Assembly: GCA_004802705.1 (NCBI GenBank)
Contig: SGPL01000589.1
Location: forward strand, 1 to 19,938
Source: Bondarzewia mesenterica
Taxonomy: Eukaryota; Basidiomycota; Agaricomycetes; Russulales; Bondarzewiaceae
Length of the DNA stretch: 19,938 bases
Reading direction: 5' to 3'
In this document: in pieces, positions 1 to 7,249 of the stretch
Numbering within the stretch: position 1 is the stretch's first letter
Layout of the letters: each line of letters starts with the position of its first letter
Position numbers and translations under genes: made by a program
The notes under the pieces: model-generated
Told to the model about the DNA's origin: nothing
What the model saw: the letters and a program-made list of their open reading frames with translations, nothing else
Database searches by the model: none

Positions 1-1
1 A

Positions 2-628
2 TTACCTGAGATATTGGAAGACTCCACCCTTCTCGCAATCTTTCAAAGGCTGAAACACCTAGAAGATATTCGGAAGGACACGATCACTTCCCATCAGTTA
101 GCAGCTCAGGTGATGGCACGAAAAGGACCAAAAACAGGCAAGAAGTACCAAAAGGGGGACAAAGTGTGGCTAGAAGCAAAGAACCTTGCTACCACACACC
201 CCTCGGCAAAACTCGCACCTCAGAGATATGGTCCATTCACAGTCCTCGATACCCCATCCCCCGTGAATGTCCGGCTGAAACTACCAAATGGGTGGAATAT
301 TCACCCGGTATTTCACATATCCCTGATCACGCCATACATAGAGACGACCACGCATGGCCCGAACTTCGAAAGACCCAACCCTCCTGACTTCATTGACAAT
401 GAAGAAGCATACGAGGTTGAATCGCTATTAGATTCCCGCATGTTCCATGGAAACCTCCAGTACCTAGTCCGATGGAAGGGTTACTCACCCGCAGATGATG
501 AATGGATGTTCCGAGAAGACCTTGAAGAAGACATGGTGGATGCACAAGACACCTTCGAAGAATTCCACAGAAGCCACCCGCACGTGATAAGCCCCACATC
601 ACCTCCGGCATTATCATCCAATCATTGA
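2..628 (+). CDS. Gypsy Pol fragment: integrase C-terminus plus chromodomain (5' truncated)
   Basis: This is the open end of a Pol polyprotein; the frame is open from base 2 and continues off the left edge. Integrase inserts element cDNA into the host genome, and in chromoviruses the C-terminal chromodomain targets insertion by binding modified histone. A helical stretch (about 30-110) is followed by KGDKVWLEAKNL and a GPF-containing beta region (about 224-340, RYGPF...VFHISLITPY), the usual integrase C-terminal fold of fungal Gypsy elements. A chromodomain follows at about 410-580, with the aromatic-rich core YLVRWKGY and a following DEW that supplies further cage residues. The frame ends at TGA 626-628, about 15 codons after the domain. 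It overlaps the next reading frame by 38 bases (591-628), which is open in the +1 frame. Its family is clear; whether it is still expressed is unknown. Confidence 0.9.
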   Translation, partial: LPEILEDSTLLAIFQRLKHLEDIRKDTITSHQLAAQVMARKGPKTGKKYQKGDKVWLEAKNLATTHPSAKLAPQRYGPFTVLDTPSPVNVRLKLPNGWNIHPVFHISLITPYIETTTHGPNFERPNPPDFIDNEEAYEVESLLDSRMFHGNLQYLVRWKGYSPADDEWMFREDLEEDMVDAQDTFEEFHRSHPHVISPTSPPALSSNH

Positions 629-2278
629 GGACGATGAAGACTATAAAGAGGGGGGCAAATTCCCTCCCTTTCCACAGGTTCCGCAGTTCCATGATAAATT
701 TTCTCCTACACCTTGCAATTCTCCAGCTAGCATTAGCAATATCGACTCTAGCCCTCCTAACATGTCGTCTATCCTCAGCACCCTCACCCCCACCTCCTCA
801 CCTATCTCCTCTCCCACCATCAGCCCACAGGCAACACCCTCACGCATACAGAATGAAACCCCGGAAGAACAAGAATACCTCGACGAGATGACCCTCACAG
901 AACTGAGGATGCATGATAACATAGAATACGCACCGCCCCTCTCTCTCATAACCCACAATGACAATAACATTCGGGATGAGTTACAACAGCAAGCTGCACA
1001 GGACGAAGCCCTCGAAGAAGCAGCAATGGAAGCCCTTGAAATCTTTGAGGCAATAACAGAAGAAGGCCGCAGGCAGGCCGAGCAGGAAGCAGCAGCAGAG
1101 GCAGACTGGGATGAAGCAGCCCAGCAGGTGATCTTGGAAGGACTAGCAGAGGCGCATTGGGAGGCAGGTCACCAGGAGGTGGCAAGGAGAGCCCTTGCGG
1201 CCCTAGCAGCTGCAGAAGAAGCAAGGAGGTCCACACTAGCTCTACAGGAAGAGCTAGCCATGGGACAGGTAAATATGAGGGAGGCCCTCGCCAGTGTAGA
1301 GAGGCTCCAGTTCCTCACAGGGGCAACAACGTCTTGCTCCCCCTCTCCCTGCATTTCATTCCTTACCGGCACCCCCCCCATGAAGATGCATCTACCAATA
1401 CGTCCCCCATACCCCAAAGCCCCACCTCCTCCACCACCTACATGCGCCTACCCCGTCTCACGACGCCATCCCCTGACCAGACCCATGATACACCCTCTTT
1501 CATCGAAAGACTCGACCTACCCATGGACATCACGAAAACAGAACTGACGCCTGAGGGAGTCGTCCACTATGGCCACCCCACCACGGCTCTTCCAGTACAC
1601 CCCCCTCTCTTTCTCACCAACAACACTATTATGGCTGAGAAGGACTTCCACGACGCCATCATGTCCTTAGAGCAATACGCGCAAATTGAAGGGGCTCTGC
1701 GTCGGATAGGCAAACCAGGGCTGACTGCGGACATCTGCCGATACCGTGCGCTGACCCTCGAGATCGAGGAAGACTGCCATGCTATCGAACGGCATGAATA
1801 ACATCGGTCCCGCCTAACTATTGACAGATGGGACATCTCTGCACGACTTCGGGCTGTGGACGCAAATGCCAGGATAGAACCCCTGGTCGCTAACTCCCCC
1901 CTTGTGGGCATGGTTCCCCCTCGCCTCCTGGAGTGGGCCAGACAGGTGGACGTGGAGGAAGCAGTGCGGATTAGGGGCGGGGGACATCAGAGGTATGCTA
2001 AACCTCAAATCATGAAGGTACCTGATGGTCGGATACAGATGGCAAAGAGGGGAGCGGGGAAGCCTCGCGGCAGACCAGTCAGAAGGTGCTACCTCTGCAA
2101 CTCGGTCAATCACTTCGCTGGGGCCTGCCCAAAGCATCTCCTCGACAAGGGCAAAGCACCCATCGACCCCCCTCATGGCCCAAGGGACCACTATGATGAC
2201 CGAGGAGGAACAGACGGCCCCGCCTACGATCAGGACTGGTCGGTAGACCCCGACGACTATGGACATAGAACCGATTAG
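591..2278 (+). pseudogene. Second Gypsy ORF with Gag-like CCHC zinc knuckle, frame-disrupted
   Basis: A reading frame begins inside the Pol end (open from 591; first ATG at 762) and runs to about 1547. It encodes a Ser/Pro/Thr-rich N-terminus, then a Glu/Ala/Gln-rich, probably coiled-coil stretch (about 860-1300). Coding sense then moves to another frame at about 1370, at an eight-C run (1372-1379). It continues to an in-frame TAA at 1799-1801, then resumes in the same frame to TAG at 2276-2278. Near the end, 2087-2128 encodes a perfect C-x2-C-x4-H-x4-C zinc knuckle (Cys-Tyr-Leu-Cys ... His ... Cys) preceded by a basic Arg/Lys/Gly stretch, typical of nucleic-acid binding in retroelement Gag. 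An acidic tail follows. A Gag-like ORF downstream of Pol is not the textbook Ty3/Gypsy order. It could be an accessory ORF or part of a second element. The break at the C run could be a sequencing error; the TAA is harder to explain that way. Confidence 0.6.
2087..2128 (+). other. CCHC zinc knuckle coding segment
   Basis: Fourteen codons spell Cys-x2-Cys-x4-His-x4-Cys with an aromatic residue after the first Cys. This matches the retroviral-type zinc knuckle exactly. It lies in the frame open from 1802 to 2278. Confidence 0.85.
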
Positions 2279-2297
2279 AGGTCCTGTTGAGGGCAAC

Positions 2298-2318
2298 AGG
2301 AGGATAGCGGGGGGGCAG
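2298..2318 (+). promoter_or_regulatory. Polypurine tract next to the 3' LTR
   Basis: A purine-rich run (AGGAGGATAGC followed by seven G and CAG) ends one base before the TGTCA start of the LTR. This is where the plus-strand primer for retroelement DNA synthesis is expected. Its position supports reading the following LTR as the 3' LTR of the element on the left. Confidence 0.65.
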
Positions 2319-2319
2319 T

Positions 2320-2607
2320 TGTCATGAACTGCATTAGCACATTTGTTTTCTCTCTCGGTTGGACGCACACTTACCTACACTTCTAACAAGGCGGCTCAAT
2401 CAGCCGCGATCCCTTTACCTACCTGATCCTTCCTATCATTCGTGCCCTTGTATTATATATAGCAATGGTCCGTGCACCGCAGTAGGCGCTATTTATACTT
2501 CCACAGTAGCTTCGTTCACCTCTAGCTTGATATACTTGGTCTTGTGCTCTGTATTAGCGCAGACTCGTGTGTAATAGAACACAGAGTATCAGCCCCTGCT
2601 TCTGACA
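2320..2607 (+). repeat. Long terminal repeat (3' LTR, 288 bp)
   Basis: It starts TGTCATGAAC and ends TTCTGACA, so the ends form a perfect 5-bp inverted repeat (TGTCA/TGACA), as expected for Ty3/Gypsy LTRs. A TATATATA box lies at 2454-2461, in the position of a U3 promoter. A perfect 6-bp stem (GCGGCT 2391-2396 with AGCCGC 2402-2407) is present inside. The polypurine tract abuts the left boundary. Only one LTR is in the window, so the boundaries rest on the termini and not on a comparison of two copies. Confidence 0.72.
2454..2461 (+). promoter_or_regulatory. TATA box of the LTR
   Basis: TATATATA lies 134 bp into the LTR, with a second TATTTATAC-like sequence about 35 bp downstream. Either could position retroelement transcription in the + direction. 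Confidence 0.4.
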
Positions 2608-2679
2608 CCATCTCAGCTCGACCTTTGCCCCAATCTAAGCGTCAGAACGAACCCTCCCAGAACTGAACCGCCACTACCA

Positions 2680-2760
2680 GGCACCAGAACCAGCTCGACA
2701 ACTACGTCCAGCCACCAGAACCGGCACGACAACTACATCTAGCCACCAGAGCCAGGGCAT
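2680..2760 (+). repeat. Imperfect 31-bp tandem repeat, about 2.6 copies
   Basis: Two full units (2680-2710 and 2711-2741) share the core CACCAGAACC-GC-CGACAACTAC and differ at a handful of positions. A third partial unit (2742-2760) begins GCCACCAGAGCC. The array starts 72 bp after the LTR end. It might be flanking minisatellite DNA or part of an older element into which the retrotransposon inserted. Confidence 0.7.
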
Positions 2761-3374
2761 CTTGACATCAAAGGTGGTGGATAAGAAGACCAGGTGCCAG
2801 AGTTGTCAGTCGAGTCAACAAGGAGATCATTGAGCCCAAGTTTTATGGTTGGACGTTAGATACTGAAGGACTCACTGTGATTATTATTGTGGTGGACATC
2901 TTTGCCGCTCGTGACAGTTGGGGAGGGGTATAACAAAGCAGTTAGACCAAAATCATTCGAGAAAAGTGAAGGAAAACTTAGAGGAGAGATTGACCTGTGT
3001 ATCCATTATTATAACGAATGGCTTGCAGCCTCGTTGAGTGAGAGGAGGATCTTTATCGGCTGGCTTGAGAACGACGGGCTGGTTCAACAACATCCTTGAC
3101 GATGGTCGCACGCGTTGAAGGTCGACCTCTTGCTGTTGTGCCTAGGCGGGGGACTGTAGTGTTATCAATGTTACTGCTGGGGGAGGGGGTAAGTATCTGG
3201 ATACTTGTGCATGCGAATACGTGTTGCGACGAAGTTGCGACTTAGCAGAAAAAAAAGAATTGCTTACTCATCATAATTGAAAGCCAGCTGGCATAATGAC
3301 GCGCGGCCTCTCATGTCTCTGCCCACTCGCAGCCTCTCACCATCATCGTGCTCGCAGCGTTACCCATCACCACT
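2761..3374. other. Intergenic stretch without a recognisable gene
   Basis: Short ORFs (for example 2887-3099) show no recognisable domain, signal peptide or splice pattern. I see nothing further that I can name here. Confidence 0.5.
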
Positions 3375-4692
3375 ATGGCCAACTCGATTTCTCCAGTGGA
3401 TGGTCCAAAGAGAAATAATGGTGCAGAGACGATCAAGGCCGACATTCAGGGTGCACGCAACGACGGAAGACATAGCAACAACATTCTCGATCTGATTTAT
3501 CAGACCAAGGTGAAAATAGTTAGCGATGCTTTGCAAGAGATCAGAATGGGGAAGTAGGTGAGCACTAATAGCTGTTGGTCAATTAGTCGAAGAATATGTG
3601 GGGAGTTTTCTGGTGATACGGACGCGACTCGTACAAGCCCCTTAATTCGTTCAATGCCAGTCATGCACCGCCCTGTGAACTACATGGGAAAACTGAACAC
3701 GGTCGCCGCCGTTCAGGACGCCGACCCTCATATCGTTCAGAAACATGCGGGAGAGGCGTCAACAGCAAAGGTTCAGTCAGCGTACTTCACCAACTGATGA
3801 GTAAATTTTCTTTGTTTTGTTTTTGGTTTGTTCTCATCGCAAGTGAGGCTGACAATGTCTGCAGGTGCATTTACGGTGCCAGTTTCATGCGTACCTAAGA
3901 CAGAATTTGTCTGATGATGCTGATTTGCCTGACGGGGCTTGTTGATTGCAGAACCGATGGACATCGTCCCGTTCGATCTCACCATATTCTCTGTGCCTCT
4001 GCTGACATCACGCCCGGCAGCGGCAGCATCTTCCTCACTGACTCATTTAAAGAAAGAAGTGCAGGAGGTCGTCATCGCACGGAGGCGACATAGACAAGTG
4101 ACAGCTCATCAAGTATCTCACGATTGTCCAGCTGCACGAGATGCACACTGTGGAGGAAGAGGCGTGCACGCATGTCGAGGAGGAAAAGGTATGAGAAACG
4201 GTGGTGATGAAGGTGCTCGCTAACCAGCATTTGAATCAGAAGTCTGTTGAAGGCGGTGCCAAGGCCGAACTGAAAGCGCTTGTCGAGTGTTTGCCAGGTG
4301 TGTATGATGGCATTTCGAGCAAGTCAACAATCCCACCAAAACCCGTGCACGTGAAGCGGCACGCGTGACGAAGTGTGACCAGCCCTATATTCAGGCCATT
4401 GACGTTGACGCACTATGTCGGTGTGACGCTCCCAGAAAGCCCACCGGGCACAGCACTGGTGTCATGTTCTTCATGTGGGGTGCATCGGCGTCTAAGTACA
4501 TCGTGAAGCTGGACAAGGTGCGAACCCCCTCCGATGTCTCTCCTCACAGTATGCCTTGCACTGACGCAGCACATGCCGGCACCTTTCAACCCTCAGCACG
4601 TGGAAGTTGAGGGCACGGAGGACGAGGACATGGAGATCGAGAAGATCGAGGATGCTGCGATCAAGAATGCTGCCATGGAGATCGAGGATTGA
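3375..4692 (+). other. Unrecognised coding-like region, possibly a decayed or spliced gene
   Basis: I do not recognise this. Several + strand segments look protein-coding but lie in different frames. One is an ATG-initiated 60-codon stretch at 3375-3557, followed at once by GTGAGC, a possible donor. Others are a stretch at about 3600-3796, one at about 3939-4190 ending near GTATGAG, and a final acidic stretch at about 4570-4692. The last is rich in Glu/Asp with recurring MEIE and IED and ends at TGA 4690-4692. Plausible donors and CAG/TAG acceptors lie between them, so a multi-exon gene is possible. However, no splice set I tried gave one continuous frame and stops fall inside the segments. 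A gene remnant is equally likely. No function is proposed. Confidence 0.25.
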
Positions 4693-4819
4693 GGGCGGTG
4701 AAGTGCTGAAGCAGGCGGCGTGAATGAGTATGGCCGAGTGCCCGCGACAGGAAATGTTTTCGTCTGATAAGTTCTATATGTCCCTTCGTCACTCATGCAT
4801 CATCATCTCCACGAGCTGC

Positions 4820-5220
4820 CGTCTTTAGCATATTTTTTGTACTCATCATTGTGATTAATCAACGCCGTGTAGCATTTTTTTTGATATTCTACACTGTGCT
4901 AAAAATAGCAGGAAAAAAGGAAAAAAAACCCCCCGATAAAATAATAATATATATACACAACTTATTTCAGACTTTTAAAACAGACTGGCTGAAAAAAAAA
5001 GTATCTACTTAAAAATCAGCTGTAAGTGACTGTATACTTGCAAAAACGAGTGAACTTTTCTGAACTTACAACGTACTGTACGCTACTTATGAACTGGAAA
5101 AACGAACACTTGTCTGGAATGACTGGAAAAAAAGTAGCCTACTTTCGGCACTTAAACGAACTTGGACGGACTTGGCCGACTCGTGCGAGTCGCGTAAGTC
5201 GCTAAAGTCCAAAAAAGTAA
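4820..5220. repeat. A/T-rich low-complexity block with short reiterated motifs
   Basis: This stretch has long A and T runs, a C run near 4931, and repeated short words of the ACTTG, ACTGG and GTACT type, including AACTTGGACGGACTTGG near 5159-5175. A 6-bp inverted repeat GACTCG/CGAGTC with a two-base loop lies at about 5178-5191. No ORF of note is present. It resembles non-coding repeat debris more than a gene. Confidence 0.5.
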
Positions 5221-5355
5221 ATGTGCCCTTTTCCTGATGAGGATGTTCTGAGCGATGTAAAGGCTAGGATTGAGAGAATCTCTAAGTTGATAGACGCTTG
5301 GGAAGATGTTGGATCAAATTTTGACTTTTTGGACAAAGATGGTGAAGCGGGGTGA
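5221..5355 (+). CDS. Small ORF, 44 codons, unknown
   Basis: ATG at 5221 to TGA at 5353-5355, with a stop codon (TAA) directly before the ATG. The product begins MCPFPDEDVL and contains a Lys/Arg/Glu/Asp/Ile-rich helix-like run, then aromatic residues in DFLDKD. The composition is unlike the surrounding A/T-rich DNA and looks protein-like, so it may be the last exon or a fragment of a lost gene. No domain or family is recognised, and a chance ORF of this length cannot be excluded. Confidence 0.25.
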   Translation: MCPFPDEDVLSDVKARIERISKLIDAWEDVGSNFDFLDKDGEAG

Positions 5356-7196
5356 TACACTCGTATGTCATCGATAAAGATAAATATGGTGTATGTCTTG
5401 TGTATGTCAGTACTCTGTCAAGTCACAAGTGAGTCTTGAATGCAAAGGGTTGATTTTAATGCCGGTTTCAGCCGCCAGAGTCTGAACTTGCCGGTCGGCT
5501 GGGGTGGTTAAGACCTGTTGGGACTGTGATCGGAGTTTCAAACTTCGCAAGAAATCTCGAAGCATCCCTTTACCAAAAATCCATCTTCTCGAGTCTCGAA
5601 CTGCCTGCAAGAATCACATATTTAGACATTTGAGAGCGCGGTCAATCTCTTTGAAAAAACTTCTGCGATTGAATCATGTCTGTCTCTTGCCCGAATCTCC
5701 TTTGCTCCTGATGACCTGATGACTGACTACGATTCTTGATTGCTGATGAGTTGATTTGGTGCTGATGGTGCTGCAATGAAAATCTAGATACGAGCTGTGG
5801 TTGGTACACGACTGCAAGAAACTGTTGAGGAAGCAGTGTCCGAGAACTTGAGTTGTCAAACTACTGTTTGGGTGCGTTTCGATTTTTCGCCTTCTTCGCA
5901 GCCTGTGCCATCTTCACGACCTGTCCCTTTCAGTGACTTCTTTGGAGGAGGGACGTTCCTGTATTTTCAAAAGCATCACCGAACGTAATGCGGTTGGGCC
6001 TACACTCGTTCATGTCCCTGCGTGTATTTCTCATGTCAATTCTAAGCTCCGTCTATAGACAGCGCGCGGCTCTCGATATCAGTGCACTGTTTCCATTCAG
6101 CCTCTAGGTTCAATCGCAGGCTCATCGAGAGCATCAGTCGAGCGCAAGATCTGAGGGCAGATGCTAAATTCAGAATTGAATCTCCGATCCAAAACGCAAA
6201 AGGGTCAATGGTCGAAGAAACTGTTGATCTGTATCTCACGGTGATGATCGCGACGTCGTCGTATATATGGATCTCGATCTCCCCTGGGTTTTTTATAACC
6301 TAGCTTCCTTGGATCCTATCAGATCCTATCTTGCATGGTCTGCGCAGGTCCACATGATACGGATATATCGTCTATGTATATCAACGAACCTTTGACGGCA
6401 TTCAGGAACGGAATACTTACTATATGCAGTGTGTCAACTCGGTTTGCATAAAGCATTACTTATTTCCAAGTGCACAACCCAGTTGTCGGTGAGTCGTCAG
6501 TGTTATTTTCTCGATGGGATTCGTCGCATTTTAGGCTCTGGGCTGTCCGCCCATACGAACGGCATCGTATGTTACTTATGATGTCAACCACAGACCGGTG
6601 CCTACTGTTGCAACTTCATGCGCAGTTTGTCTTCTGCATTGACACTTTGGAATGATGGTAACAGCGGCTCATACATATTATGTGCCCATCTGGCGCCAAT
6701 GACGAAATTGATGTTCGCCAGGCACTCTGGTCCTGAAGAGTTATGACCCGGTAATGTCGTTTTCTTCTCAAAGCCAATGCTTGCCCGCACGTATTGAATA
6801 GGAGGTGTACCGTCTGAAACCAACTGCGATAGATGAGCACTCATGCGACGCGATCACGACACTTCTGACTTCCGATTTGGTTTCCGGTTCAGCGTCCATG
6901 CTCCGTCGATATCCAAGTTTGAATCGGTGTGAACAGCGCCGATATATGAAAGCCAGTCAATCCATCACTGCGCGTATCACCGCATCTCTGGACTCTGTAA
7001 CATCTCTCGTGCTCAAATATAGCCGAGGCCTAGGGCACATTTCTACTTGGTCGCAGCCATCCTTAGTAATGATCCGCACCAACCCGTATGGTGAAACTCA
7101 GAGGAAGGCGCTTGCTCAACCGATACGGCTGAGCGCATCACCGGCAGCACATCGCCTGACTATCAATTCGCTTTACTCTTTCTTTGCGACGGGCCA
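5356..7196. other. Gene-poor stretch upstream of the first GMC gene
   Basis: Only short ORFs without recognisable domains occur on either strand. A direct repeat GATCCTATC occurs twice near 6312-6330. The distal part presumably carries upstream regulatory sequence for the GMC gene, but I cannot identify a specific site apart from the TATA box just beyond this stretch. Confidence 0.4.
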
Positions 7197-7204
7197 TATA
7201 AATA
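7197..7204 (+). promoter_or_regulatory. TATA box of the first GMC gene
   Basis: TATAAATA lies 46 bp upstream of the ATG at 7250. Transcription would start roughly 25-40 bp downstream, giving a very short 5' leader. The second GMC gene has the same octamer 65 bp before its ATG. Confidence 0.6.
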
Positions 7205-7249
7205 TGTGGGTTGCGTGTTCGGAATGCCTCAACCGACATCCAACTAGCC

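Larger units (their letters stand above)
1..2607 (+). mobile_element. 3' portion of a Ty3/Gypsy chromovirus retrotransposon
   Basis: The left edge of the window cuts into an LTR retrotransposon. In order it shows the integrase C-terminus with a chromodomain, a second reading frame with a zinc knuckle, a purine-rich tract and one LTR. The chromodomain directly after the integrase GPY/F-type region places it in the chromovirus branch of Ty3/Gypsy. Protease, reverse transcriptase, RNase H, the integrase core and the 5' LTR would lie to the left, outside the window. The second frame is interrupted, so this copy is probably not autonomous. The right end is set by the TGACA terminus at 2603-2607. 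The next five bases, ccatc, are the expected target-site duplication, but the matching left flank is not visible. Confidence 0.88.

Noticed and set aside
641..970. Minus-strand ORF opposite the retroelement ORFs
   Set aside because: Leu/Gly/Val-rich composition is what the antisense of a Pro/Ser-rich coding region gives. No independent signal.
2320..2607. Reading the LTR as the 5' LTR of an element to the right
   Set aside because: A polypurine tract lies directly on its left, the retroelement coding region precedes it, and no primer-binding site or Gag follows.
6602..6844. Minus-strand ORF of 80 codons with protein-like segments
   Set aside because: Stops close upstream in frame, no clear splice partner and no recognised family. 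Two overlapping minus-strand frames look equally open.
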